From NCBI RefSeq assembly GCF_037975245.1, contig NC_092568.1, forward strand, positions 19,390,001 through 19,454,000: a DNA stretch of 64,000 nt, read 5' to 3'. Made by a program: the position numbers and the translations under genes. Of this stretch, positions 47,299 to 63,877 are shown piece by piece (the first letter of the stretch is position 1; each line of letters begins with the position of its first letter). Source of the stretch: Apostichopus japonicus (Eukaryota > Echinodermata > Holothuroidea > Aspidochirotida > Stichopodidae). The notes below the pieces were generated by a model. That model was not told the origin of the DNA. It saw only the letters and a list, made by a program, of their open reading frames with translations, and did no database searches.

Positions 47299-48701
47299 GT
47301 ATGGCAAGCCGTTTTAACATTTACCTCGCAATAAGACTTAAGTCGAATACATTTTACTTAAGTGGAATACATTCTACTTAAGTGAAATGTTATTCCACTT
47401 AAGTAAAATGTATTCCACTTAAGTGGAATGCAATTTGACTTAAGTAGAATTCCATTTCACTTAAGTGGAAATGGACATTTCTATTTCACTTAAGTGGAAA
47501 TGCATTCCACTTAAGTGGAATTGTATTTCACTTAAGTGGAATAGCATTTTACTTAAGTGGAATAGCATTTTACTTAAGTGGAATAACATTTCACCTAAGC
47601 TAAATAGCCCATCTATTTCACTTAAGTGGAATACAATTCCACTTAAGTGAAATGCATTTCCACTTAAGTGAAGTACAATTCCACTTAAGTGGAATGCATT
47701 TCCACTTAAGTGAAATTGTATTCCACTTAAGTAGAATACAATTTCACTTAAGTGGAATAATATCTTTTGGGCGTCAATTTCACTTAAGTGGAATTCTATT
47801 CTGCTTAAGTAAAATACAATTCCACTTAAGTGGAAATGCTGATATGTGGCTTATATATAAATACAATTGAGGGTAATGTTCGTCGTAACGCATTCAATTG
47901 CTCATCACATATGATGATGTAGTCGATCCTCGTTGCACGTGTACATCATGGCTATGGCTAATCATTCACATCTAACATTGCTGGAATGCGATCAAATTAT
48001 TGTTGTTGTTAGAGACACAATTCGGTATAATGGTATTCGTCAGGTACCAGGTCAGGTACGTACGTACACACCTTGCACGGATGTTAAGTGCTAGCTGGAT
48101 CCCGATAGACAGCCGATATTCATTGTGCACATATCGACACCACGTACGTACGTACACGTTTCGCGGGAAGTTGTTTATAATGGCGCGCAAAGGTATGTGC
48201 AAAGTTTGGCATTGAATGTACTAGCCAATCACATTCCACTTAAGTGGAATAGACTAGCCAATCACATTCCACTTAAGTGAAATATACTATCCAATCACAT
48301 TTCACTGAAGTGAAATAGAATTCTACTTAAGTGAAATACAATTTCACTTAAGTGAAATAGACAGGATATTCCACTTAAGTGGAATTGTATTCCACTTACG
48401 TAGAATACAATTCAACTTAAGTGAAATTGAATTTAGCTTAAGTAAAATACAATTCCACTTAAGTAGAATGCAATTCCACTTAAGTGAAATAGAATTTAGC
48501 TTAAGTAAAATGCAGTGACAAGTTGATGAATTCAGCTTAAGTAAAATACAATTAAGCTTAAGTGGAATGGTATTCCACTTAAGTGAAATAGAATTCCACT
48601 TAAGTTAAATAGTATTCTGCTTAAGTGAAATTGAATTCCACTTAAGTGAAATGTATTCGACTTAAGTCGAATTGCGAGGTAAATGTTAAAACGGCTTGCC
48701 A
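47299..48701. mobile_element. CTTAAG palindrome-array foldback element
   Basis: The ends are inverted repeats of about 50 bp: ATGGCAAGCCGTTTTAACAT at the left, the complement (ATGTTAAAACGGCTTGCCAT) at the right, both leading into GACTTAAGTC. The left arm (47336-47835) has 22 CTTAAG palindromes, mostly as CCACTTAAGTGG or CACTTAAGTG. The right arm (48236-48666) has 17, plus decayed copies (CTGAAG, CTTACG, CCTAAG). Typical spacing is 20-21 bp. The core (47840-48230) has no recognisable protein and holds two TACGTACGTAC blocks (near 48057 and 48142). Insertion into unit 2 of the flanking duplication is directly visible. The superfamily is unknown to me. Confidence 0.85.
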
Positions 48702-48785
48702 TAGGGTCGCCTGACGTCGATGTGTCAGAATCTTTCAAAGAATGACACATGACGTCACTGGAGGAAATTTTCCATGCGTTATATC
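48702..48785 (+). repeat. right-hand remainder of duplication unit 2
   Basis: GTCAGAATCTTTCAAAGAAT and CACATGACGTCACTGGAGGA match 47071-47120 of unit 1, showing where unit 2 resumes after the inserted element. Confidence 0.85.
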
Positions 48786-48789
48786 ACTC

Positions 48790-50300
48790 ACATGAGAGAC
48801 GACGGAGACGTAGATGATAGTAAATATTTTGCATAATGAAATAATAATATAGTTATAGGCCTATAGCAAACGGATGTTAGCACAGTAATCACTTAGTAAA
48901 AGATTATACGGAGTAATTTGTTATGTGTCAATATAAGGTTTAGCCAGAATAATACAGGCAACAAAAAGAAGTCTTCCTCTTACGTCGGACAAATTTCACC
49001 GAGTGTAGCCTAATTTTTAAAATAAGATTGCAATTTATAAATGTCAAGACAATTATATACTTTAATTTTGAAAAGTCAGAGCAATGCATTTTTTAAATAT
49101 TTTTATATCAAAATGGGGGTAGGGGAGGGTTGGCGAAGGTATTTTAGAAACCGTTAATGATATGTATTTAACCACTGCAATGAACAATCACTTTGTTGAC
49201 ACAAAGCTTGGAGAGTGCATTAACATTTCGGTAAATTTTGCAAACGTAATTTAGATCTTATATGCAACGGTACATGATAAATTTGATAAATGTTTACCGA
49301 AAATATGAGAAGCATTGGTTTTCGGGCATGCCTTCCGATATTTCCTTCTCTATGGGAGAAAAGGCCTGTAAAGTCATCCTGAAAAATATCGGGATTTTTT
49401 CATTTCAATAAAACATAAGAGTTCAAAATAATAATGTAGCAAATGATAAACATACCAGCTGGTTGAATGGAACATAGATTATCATAACTGGCTGTATTGA
49501 TGCATTATCTGGCGCTAATCGTTTAACCTCTGACCTTCAACGGAAGCGTAATTTAAACAGCATGTGTATCATGAAGTTGAATGATACTCTACTCCCTGGT
49601 TACTGGCCGACTGGTTTATAACTGCAAGAATCGGAATATAATTCACCAAACAGGGGTTTTCAGTTCTTGGGAATCTTGGTCATTAAAGACAAGGTTTTCT
49701 GTAAATACTACAGCTGAATTTCTAATAAGTCATCAGTATTAGCACCAACATTTTAGCAATCTGGAAATTGTTTTAAAAGTACTTTTCCTATTAATGCTGC
49801 AATCCTTCACATTATTTCCACAAATTGAGGAAAGTTTCAATTTGACATTTAAATGTCGTAATGAGGCAAAACGATTTTAGGTTGAGAGGGAAGTGCTTGT
49901 TGTAATCTGAACTAAATAATTATGTCCAAAAACTCAAAAGCAAAAATGAAGACACGAAGTGACAAGACCAGCTAAGCCTTGCGTAACAACTTTTGATAAA
50001 CAGAAAGAAATCACTACATTCTTACACAGAAAATAAATGAAAATACATATTTTGGTTAAGTACATTATTGAAAATATTGCTTTCGGGAATTCTAGAATGA
50101 TGTAATCAATTATTGCCAAAGATGCTACATGCAAATTGGAGATGAGGTTAGCTGAGATACAATAACAGTAGGCCAAAACTGTAATGTTAGTTTCTTGGGT
50201 GAAAACATATCCAAAACTGAACTGGATCACACACAAAAATTATAGATGAAAAAAAGATGATGCATTGAAATTGGTTTCTAACTTCCAATAGCTTGAATTA
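48790..50300. other. unassigned non-coding stretch
   Basis: AT-rich, with a small G-rich patch at 49115-49135. The 100-codon minus frame at 49934-50236 shows no domain. Confidence 0.35.
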
Positions 50301-50329
50301 GCAGCGTTGTAGTCTAGTTCTTATTCGAG

Positions 50330-51045
50330 TACCGAGTACCTCCGAGAAAGTCCGATCCCCGAGTATTAAGTACCAGTGTCCGATTACTGTTATTTTAGGT
50401 TCTGAGTACCCGAGTACCAGTGTCCGCGTACAACATTTTAGAATCCGAATACTTTTCGAGTACCTTTGATTTATTAAATACATGTTAACAAATTCAGAAT
50501 GTCTCAATATTATCAGAAATTGTCTAATATTGGAATGAAGAAAGTGGTAAAGTTGCGAGCAACTTTTCACTGGCGTGTACGCAAGAGTGTAGGCTAATAG
50601 TGTTAGGCTAATAGTGTTAGGCTAATAGTGTTAATAGTGTTAGGCTAATAGAAATACTACAGTAATGCTCTATAGCTGTTGCGCACGTTAGTAACATACA
50701 TCACTCATCAATTTTTCTCTTCATACAGCCAATACGTGCTTGGTAACACACTAGCTGCACTAGCCTACATGTATGATATTGCTAGAGTATATGACGCTTA
50801 AGTATAATATTATTGTAAAAAGTAATACAATAGAATATCAATAGAATCGAAAGAATATGCGGCTTCCTTTCATAACATCACTTTTACATCACTATTTTTG
50901 TTTTTATGTCAGTACTCAAAATAAAGTATACGTCTCATGGTACTGTAAATTAGGTACAATTACGAGTACCTTAGTATTAGAGTACTCTATATCGACTGCG
51001 AGTACCGAGTGCTTTCAAATAAATGTTACTCGAGTATACCGAAAA
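50330..51045. repeat. region rich in GAGTACC motifs (two blocks)
   Basis: CGAGTACC or GAGTACC-like words recur about eight times at 50327-50465 (GAGTACCGAGTACC, GTACCAGTGTCCG twice) and again at 50971-51040 (GAGTACC, GAGTACTC, GAGTACCGAGTG, CGAGTATACC). Dense subterminal repeats of this sort occur near the ends of some DNA transposons, but no terminal inverted repeat was found. A TAGGCTAATAGTGT minisatellite (about four copies) lies between them at 50588-50652. Confidence 0.5.
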
Positions 51046-51077
51046 CTGTTCAAGCATGTCTACGAAACTGTTGAATA

Positions 51078-51078
<1 letters not shown>

Positions 51079-51120
<42 letters not shown>
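51079..51120. repeat. (TA)n microsatellite
   Basis: About 21 TA units. The 191-codon frame at 50857-51432 simply reads through it. Confidence 0.9.
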
Positions 51121-51122
<2 letters not shown>

Positions 51123-51124
51123 CG

Positions 51125-53656
<2,532 letters not shown>

Positions 53657-54027
53657 GAATGTGGAAAACGTGGAAAAGTGCGTTCTGAGGCAAATTACGG
53701 CTATGCATATAAGGTGTAATCAGGCTTACACTCACGGCTGTGTCAATAACTACTCTTAGTTTTAATGGGGGGGGGGGGTGAATTGGAAGGAGGGGTGTGA
53801 ATCGTGGGAGTGGAGGAGGAACTTGGAAACTGAAGGTTTGTTTTGGTCAATATTTTAGGTTTAACAACTGTTTGCAGCTATTTGTTCGCTAAGACAATTA
53901 TTTGTCTCGGAAAATGAAAAGTGCTTGAGGCTGGCGGTAAACTGCTACTTGAAGTTTGATCATGTGTGCATTGTTGGACTTTCAAGCAAATTTGGGGCGG
54001 GTTGTCTGATACTAATGACCCTAACGC

Positions 54028-54739
54028 CCCTTTCGCACTAGGCCTCGACACGATCGTGATAGAAAAGCTGCTTTCACACTACATGCGACTATATAGTTTT
54101 ATCTCTGGGCGAATTTTTTCATAGCTAAAATTTTCTTGTGTCCTGGGTCACATGATGATTTGTATACTAATCATAATAATATGTGCGATAGTTGTACAAC
54201 AACACTCGACATCATGTCATCAAAGGTGCAAAACGTTCTACAAAATTGTGATGAAATATATTTAGTTTATATAGCAAAGTAAAAACACAAGAGAAAAAAT
54301 CTGGCAAAAATGTAAAGATCTCGGCGAATACCACTGACTTGTGGATAGAAGAACTTCGTTTGGATGTAGGGTGGAATGTGTTAGGGGCCATTCAGTTCTC
54401 ACATCAATCATCTTTCGTTATGACCCTTCAAAATCGACTTGTGAAAATGCAAGCTTTCAAAAAACGAATATAGGTGTATGCCCATATGTAAGTTGGTTTT
54501 GGCGGTTTTCCTGAACAAGCAGGATTAGATTTTCTTCGAAGAAAGACATACCGGTAGTTGTTTAAAGCCTACACATTGTTAGAAAGTATATTATTACTTT
54601 TAAACCCTGCTAAGCGTGTGATCTTACGGAGGGCAATGAATGGTCACACGAAAAAAGGTCGCTCAGCGACGAGCGACAATTTTTTTAGTTCAATTCTATG
54701 GGGCCGGCGTCGCGCTGCGTCGCGCCTAGTGTGAAAGGG
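54028..54739. mobile_element. 0.7-kb DNA transposon remnant with CCCTTTCRCACTAGG ends
   Basis: CCCTTTCGCACTAGGCCTCG at 54028 is inverted at the right as CGACGCGCCTAGTGTGAAAGGG-type sequence ending at 54739 (CCTAGTGTGAAAGGG). A CG-rich subterminal block (GCGACGAGCGAC, GTCGCGCTGCGTCGCG) precedes the right end. No transposase was found. The target duplication is unresolved. CCCTTTCACACT-type ends are seen in several superfamilies, so I leave it unassigned. Confidence 0.6.
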
Positions 54740-54744
54740 TCTTA

Positions 54745-55210
54745 TTAATAACATGATAACATGATAACGCGCCTTGTATGAACCTTAAAACCACAATTCA
54801 GCTTTAAGCATGTATTTATCAGTTTATTAACACGTACACACCCTCTGACATGTGTCTGGCACACAACGAACGAGATCCCTCTTGAGACATCGCCCCCGTC
54901 CTTGTATACCTAGTAAAACCACAAACATTCGTGCTTCAGGAGGGAAGGAAAAGCATGTTGTAATATACCTCATTCAAAGCCGAAGTGCTCGAACTTCCAC
55001 AAATACCAGATGTGGTTCTTTGGAAAAGAAATTCAATCCTTTGATTATTTCACTCTGCATGGAACTCATTTATAGCACATTCTCTCCTGATCAGGTTTCA
55101 ATTTCTTACAAGGAATAAAACATTTTATATGGAACGCCGATTAAGCGCATACAAATTCATCATCGTATATTTTTACATCATCTTCGTATATGTTTACATG
55201 CATCAACTTA
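54745..55210. other. unassigned non-coding stretch
   Basis: An 88-codon plus-strand frame at 54852-55118 has no stop through balanced-composition sequence, but no domain or homologue comes to mind. Confidence 0.3.
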
Positions 55211-55217
55211 ATTTTTA

Positions 55218-57098
<1,881 letters not shown>

Positions 57099-57101
57099 GG
57101 A

Positions 57102-57463
57102 TATTCATTCATACTTAGTAAAGATTCCTAAATCCTATTGGTCCATTCAGGTCAGCTGACCGTGGTTAATCCTGTGAGTAACGCACGGTAAAATTACGGG
57201 GCATCACTTTAATAAATCTTTGGTTATATGTAACCAAAAATGTTTTGTTTCATGATTTTTCCCCCACACAAATGGTAGTGTATGAATGAACGGGGTTAAT
57301 CAACGGTCTAGCGTGCGTTACTCACATGATTAATGCACTCCGGGTGTTAATGCTATCGCTGGATGCAATCGGGCTCCGCCCTCGTGCATCGCTTGCATTA
57401 TCCCCCGATCGTGCATTAATCATGTGAGTAACGCACGCTAGACCGTTGATTAACCCCTTATTA
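57102..57463 (+). mobile_element. hairpin-rich element, copy B
   Basis: Sister of 32464-32826. Here the terminal inverted repeat is perfect over 47 bp: 57292-57338 (GGGGTTAATCAACGGTCTAG onward) against 57411-57457 (ending GACCGTTGATTAACCCC). The 72-bp loop holds its own short self-complementary segments. A second partial copy of the arm word (GTGAGTAACGCACG) sits at 57174, outside the hairpin. No coding. Confidence 0.8.
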
Positions 57464-57464
57464 C

Positions 57465-58484
57465 TTCATACTTTACAGATATTTGGAAAGGTCCGTTCAA
57501 TTTCGATAATATCAAGTTCATGTGTGATATGAAGGAGCAATGGCGCTGGACTGTGTGTACGTGAGTGAGGGGCGAGGGGGGGGGGGGGGGGAGGGTGGTT
57601 AGTGGAACGGCTTAGACATACTCGTTGTCGTGGGTTATCTCCCACAGTGTGTAAGTGTGCGGTAAATGTATTTTACTTTTTTTTTATAAATGGAGTTTGC
57701 TTCATCAGTTTGACATTTCTTGGAACTTAGATGCGTCCTCTTTGATATGTTTATGTATATGAAATGCATGTCGAGGCCATTCAATTTCATGTTTTTCGGG
57801 GAACTTTTTTAAACCACCTGTTTGACAGTAGCATCCATGTGTGTTGTAATCAGAACGGTGTGTCAAAAAGAGGAGTTTATTGTACCTGTCAGTATTGTAG
57901 TTTTGATTGGCGGCACCATGCAGTCCAACATCTGCCATTGTGCACATTGTGGTCTATTCAAAAGTACATACAGGGCCTCCTACATTCGAAAAGAAAGTGA
58001 AAACATTGTTTCTTCCTGTTTGAAGTCGCTGTAGCTGGTTTAGTTGTTGATGTTGTTATTTTTGTCATTTTCTACTGCTGCAGTTGCTGTTCATACTGTT
58101 GTTTGTAAGCTTATAGGCAGCCCGTCTGCGTCATAATGGAATGAATGCATAGACTGCGAGTGTAGAAACAGACGACTCAGTGAGAAATAATTTGTATTAG
58201 GTTGTTCTTGGAAAAGCAAAGATAAACTATTGGTTGAAGAGGCATTGGAAAGTATTATCCTTTGAACATGAAGCTTCCTCTATTGGGGACGTATGATCGG
58301 ATCAAAGCTTGACGAAATTTGTCAGTCACTGTGGGAAAATTGCAACAGGAAGCATAACTACAAAATTGTCAATATTAGTTATTTGTTGGGCGCATATGAA
58401 TATCATATAGTATAAGCGCAGGCTATATACAATTATCAATAGCTCAATAGTTCAATACCATATATTCATCCACACAAAAATCAT
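57465..58484. other. unassigned non-coding stretch
   Basis: Poly-G at 57577-57591. Frames at 57705-57947 and 57764-58034 overlap on opposite strands and lack motifs. Confidence 0.35.
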
Positions 58485-58485
58485 T

Positions 58486-58691
<206 letters not shown>

Positions 58692-58799
58692 GGAATATGC
58701 CTTCATCTGACATACTAACTATCCTGACTATACGCACAGACATAACGTTGGCAACAATCCAAATGCAAAATCCCCTCCCCCCCCCCCCCCCCCCCCCAC

Positions 58800-60002
58800 C
58801 CGTGCTGTGATCCACAACTATACATGAACTCAGTAGCAGCAAGTTTGTAAGCGAATGATAACGAAAATTTTGTAGTTTCGGAAACAAACAAGCTACATTT
58901 TATAACAAGGATATCACTTTCTAAAACCATGTTTTTCATGTTTGTTGTTTTGAAGGGACCCATACCCGTGTATATACCATGTTGTTGCCAGAGTAGTGAA
59001 TAGAAGACACATATGAGCTGTCCATCAAATCAGTAGGCATATTTGTTACTGTTAACTTCAAGACTTTATAGTACTGTAAATACTTGATTGGTTTAAACCG
59101 TTCCTCTTCCTCTTCCTCTTCCCCATTCACTATATGCTCAATTCTTCAATACAATGTAATATCTTACTACTCTTCTGAAACTGTAAAAACCTTTCAACTC
59201 TGACTGCGCTACCCCCTCCTCCTCCGAAGAAGAAGATTATTTAATGGTTTCGTCTTATTGCGTTCATTAGCCGATTGCAACAAAGAAAGGGAAAACAGGC
59301 AGAACGACTGACTCCTTTAAACAAGAGTTAAAGAGATAAACGTTCTTTGCTCCATTCAGGAACACATATTCCCACTAAAGCCTAATTCTATGGTTACATA
59401 ACATGATTACGAAGAAGCCATTGACTCAGTAATGACTTCTGCACTGAAGCTGACGGTGGTCCTCATTTTATTTAATGTGTTTATGACCATTCGCTATTGT
59501 TACCGACGACCGCAGCCAACTATTTTTACCTCATCAATGAGACGAAGGCGCTCTTTTGATGAATAAACGAGGCATTGCTCTTCCTTGGACTAAGAATAAG
59601 ATATTTAGAGATATATAGCTGTATACCCAAGTACCGAAAGAAGGAACAAGATGAAGAAAAAGAAGATGAAGAAAAACTACTAAAGAAAAAATAAAGTCAA
59701 GCTGGTAGGCTAGATCCTTCATAATATAGACACACGTATGGTACTCTGTAGAGATTGAACAGTCTAAGAATTCACAAAGCGAGATCCCGCTCTAGATAGG
59801 CTTGTTGGAGCATTGTTATCTCCAAGTAGGCAAGTATCGAGGGATTTGATGTAAAAGTTGAGTGTGATGGGGGCACGAAAACCAAAGGAGGGGGGGTAGG
59901 GAGTAGGGTAGCCTTACCCCCAGTTGATGTAAACCATAATGAACCGCGGTAACGATTTCATATCCACGTGGAGGTATCTCGATTTCACGTACTATAGATC
60001 AT
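58800..60002. other. unassigned non-coding stretch
   Basis: (CTTCCT)n at 59102-59122 and a G-rich patch at 59887-59905. No exon is supported. Confidence 0.35.
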
Positions 60003-60470
60003 CAGTGGCGGAGCGTCCATATAGTCAGGGGGCGGATCCCCCCCCCCCCCTGACGGACTCAAATGGACTGCTGGCGCCCTTTTCAGCTTTTTACCACTGT
60101 TTACTTATTCGCGATTATTGACTTTTTTATTGCGCTCTCATCTACCTATTGACATTTGTCACATTTTGTTGGTGTAATTTTTTGACAAAATGCTCTAACG
60201 GCGGTTTATAATTTATCGGCACTTCCGTTGTACTAAACTATTTCCAAGAACTGTACGGGGTTTTCGATCTATTTTGTATTCTTCGTTTATCTGCAACTTA
60301 GCAAGGCCCGGAAAGGGTCATTTCCCGCGATCTAGAGAGTATCTTTTACTCAAATATATTTTGTGTACGCTCCGCGCCAACCTGTGGTGGCGCTCCGCTT
60401 AGATAGTGTCGAAAGCGCCCCTACAGACCATTCTCGCCCCCTGACCAATACCCCTATAGCTCCACCACTA
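60003..60470. mobile_element. hAT-like MITE, copy 2 (complete)
   Basis: It starts CAGTGGCGGAGC and ends GCTCCACCACTA. Flanking octamers TAGATCAT (59995-60002) and CAGATCAT (60471-60478) are 7 of 8 identical, fitting an 8-bp hAT duplication. The interior matches 1-284 and carries an extra block of about 80 bp. There is a 12-C run just inside the left end. No transposase; the frame at 59939-60121 crosses the boundary and is spurious. Confidence 0.85.
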
Positions 60471-60497
60471 CAGATCATTCTTCGTTTATGTTATGTG

Positions 60498-60976
60498 TTA
60501 AAGACCGCTGTGTGCACACGACCCGACTAATAACTACCCCCGACTCAACGCGCCCGTTGGTTGTGACATGGAAAATGGTGGATAGTCGGGGCAGTGTGCG
60601 TGTGGCAATGACTATCTACACAACTGATGATCACGGTCTTTGCCAGTTTTGAAGTCGTGTCTGCTTCAGTCTTGAAAACTGAACATGTTTTCCCGACTAG
60701 CAGTCGTTAGTGTGCGATGGATCGTGACGAGAAACTAAGCTGTCCACATTTTAACAAATATAACCAATCACGGGAACGTAATATCTGCACGTGACCCCAA
60801 ACGAGATCCGGTCGTTAAAACAGAAAGCTGTCGTCGTTTACCAATATCAGTCTGTTTCGGTGTGAAGGTATCAGTTGTTTAGACTGCAGCGTGGCCGACA
60901 CGACTATCGGACACTACGTCACGACAGTGAGTTGAATCGGTTTGTGATCAGTCGGGTGGTGTGTTGCGGGCTTTAA
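60498..60976. mobile_element. TTAA-bounded MITE adjacent to the hAT-like element
   Basis: The left end TTAAAGACCGCTGTGTGCAC and the minus-strand right end TTAAAGCCCGCAACACACCA both lead to a CGACCCGACT or ACCCGACT block. TTAA lies at each terminus. Inverted similarity is about 40 bp. This is the third TTAA-bounded element of the window, with unrelated interior sequence. Confidence 0.65.
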
Positions 60977-60979
60977 CGC

Positions 60980-63860
60980 GAACCCAATTATATATTTATA
61001 AACGATTTCTTAAGGATGTATCTTTATATACCTAAACAAACTATGGTAACACGGTTAAATTAACTTCGTCATTGCCGCAATTTTTTTCTTTATATTTATA
61101 TGAAAACACTGGAATAATTTCAATTATATTTATAACTATTGCAGAAAGGAAGACAATGGCTTGAAAAACACAAAAGAAAGGTTATACGCTTTAGTAGACT
61201 CTATGCCGTTTTAGTAACTCGAGGACAGCGACCTCTTCGCAAAAGGGAAATTTGTGCAACAATAACCGGAACTTGCCTATCATCGATACGAAGTCGACAT
61301 TTAAAACTCTTTTCAAATCGTGTTAAATTTGGTTAAATTTAGTCTGAAATATTATATTTGCAATATGCTATTGTATCGTCTTAAAGATCATTTGTTAACC
61401 CCCCCCCCTGCATGTACTGACTGTACACTAGTGTCTAATTACCGACAGAAGCAAGCTGTGTGTGTATTTTCTGGGATCGATGGTGGTGTCTAACACTTCT
61501 GTTACACCTCATTCGAAACTAGGTCAGATTACCGGCATCAGACGTTTCTTTGTGCGCGAGTCTTCACTCCCTTTAAAAGATTATTTCTAGAGATTTAACA
61601 CATAATAAAGTAGAATGTCATGAAACGAGAAATAGTTACGTAAACAATACACTCAAAAGTTTTGTATTTCATGGAATATGACACTTAAAAAAAAAAAACA
61701 CTAAAATTCTGCCTTTGAGTCAACCAAAAGTCTCCCAGGAAAGAACCTGGGCACGAAAACCAAACTACCGAACGACTGATTACATAATAATATTACATAT
61801 TACATAATAAATTACGTATTACATAATAATATTCATTTGAAATGTTATTGGGAATTTTACCCTCAGGGATTGCCCTTTTTCTATTAAGAAATAAAAACGC
61901 CTTTGAAACGTGTTGAAGGTATCATGTCAAAAGCTCCCTAGTAATTTAAATTGACCTTTGAACTTAACCTTACATATCGTTAAATTCTTATCACTTGATT
62001 ACATGTTCAACCGATACATAGTTTACCGGTTACGTCACCAAATAAAACCGATACACTTGAGGTTTAAAGTCGGGCTTCCTGTCACATTAATAACGCTTGA
62101 CAGATAACGACGGTGTTTGCATATTGTGTACAGGTATTGCCGAATACCCAATTAATTATAGGGAAGAATATTCGCACGAAATGATGTTGTCAACTAGTGA
62201 TTAACTAGTGATAAAAGCGAACTGAAAATCAATCAACAAATGTGTTAGATGAACTGTTAAGATTAGCAAGCAAGCATTACCAGTACTTATTAATTATTGT
62301 ATATAAATAAACCAGCCTATAGGTGACGGTATACATATCATCAACATTACATATCAATGAGAACACACCTCACTTTGTTTCAGTTTGCTCACGTGGTGAA
62401 TTTCAGCTGGCACATTTTGTTATAGTAGTTCTAGTAGCACCGACTCTGGTATAGGAGCTTCGTTATAGTAGACACACGAAGCCGCTGCGAGAATAGAATT
62501 TCCAATATAAACAGAACTATAAACATTAGAATAACAATTCTGTCCCTGCGACTTCCATTATCTGACATTCTTACAACCTTGATCACCATCGTTCATAACT
62601 TAGCCGGTATTCTTTATCACTACCTCACTTATATTCACATGGATTTTAGTACAGCGGAGACTGGTGTCATATAACCCGCTGTCAAACGGAACAGTTGGTA
62701 TCCATGTGGTAAAGGGAGACACGTGGTAGGGTTTGGAGGGGGTTTGAAGGGGGCTGTTTGGGGCAATTGGAGGCTGAAGGGGTGGGAGAGGCCTGGGAGG
62801 GTATGGGGGACGGGAAGAGGCAGCGGACAGACGGGGGGGGGGTTCAGTCGAACCAAACCTATATGGCGAATCAAGTGTTTCCTCTTATATTTGCATAAGG
62901 AGTTGTGACACTCACATCTCACCCCTATATTTTAGTCCAGCCCTCACCCACCCTTCCACCGCAAAACATAAATAATACAATTAAAAAAATAAACAAACAA
63001 TAGACAGAAAATAGTTATTGATTTCTTTTCAATATAGTCAAATGCAAATTCAATAACAGTTGAAGACCAATAGTTTCATTGAAGTTACAACCATGAATTT
63101 TTGTCTGCTTTAAGCACATTCTAATTAAATTACTTATCATAGCTTAGCTTCAGAAAGGATCACCATGCTTTTGTAAAATTGCGTAAAATGTTAGCTTCAA
63201 TATTTGAATTAATGTCTCAATATGAGACATATATCTCTATTACTCCCCTATCCCATCTTCTTGATAACTTTCCACGGTAACATGCTTGGAGATACTTTCG
63301 CGCCAAATCGAGAATGTCAACTACTTCAGAAAAAAAAAGTTTCTTTGCCATGTGTTTTACGCATGCATACAGTACCCCTTTATAAGTGTATCAGTGAAAG
63401 AATGAGAACGTCTTGCAACTTCAGAACCGTGAAACCTGATTGGTGACCGTTGGTTTGGCCTCTATATAACGTCGTACATACCACAACAGGGGTACGTACC
63501 ATCATTGTATAATCAAACTGTTTGAACATGTCTACTGAAAAAGGGGGGTTTTCTTATAACGCGCATAGTCTGAACTTCGCTCCGATAGGTGGCGTTTTGT
63601 CTGAATGAAGCAGGAACTCAATCAATTATTCGCATAGAGTATACTTAAAGTTCGAAGTGCTTGTGTTATTCAGGTTTAGCACGCTGCTGTACGTGTACTA
63701 AACTGACGCGGAACAGACCGATTCAGGTTCACACTGGCGCTAGTCGCGTTGATACAAAAGCTCTCTGGTTTGGGGCATATACTTTTCCAGAACGGTTTGT
63801 ATAGAACAAGTGATACGTAAACTATTATTCTTACCGAGGAAATCAAGCAAACAACCGGTA
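60980..63860. other. unassigned non-coding stretch
   Basis: A match to the MITE fragment at 2298 lies at 61648-61690. An ATTACATAATAATATT repeat of about three copies is at 61780-61838. A G-rich patch is at 62735-62845. Poly-C runs are at 61399-61408. Frames such as 62635-62922 and 63222-63446 have no recognisable motif. Confidence 0.35.
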
Positions 63861-63870
63861 GTAGTGGTAG

Positions 63871-63877
63871 TATAAAA
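63871..63877 (+). promoter_or_regulatory. candidate TATA box near right edge
   Basis: TATAAAA is followed 24-35 bp downstream by initiator-like TCAGTG and TCATTC words. Further on, a pyrimidine-rich stretch ends in TTTATTTTCAG (63963), a plausible splice acceptor, and ATG at 63973 opens a frame (MLQEINLFL) that runs off the window. Each element alone is weak, but the order fits the 5' end of an animal gene. Confidence 0.3.

Noticed and set aside
47336-48666. CRISPR-like repeats with short spacers
   Set aside because: Repeats are palindromic 8-12-mers with 8-10-bp AT fillers, no unique spacers and no cas genes; it is an inverted foldback structure.
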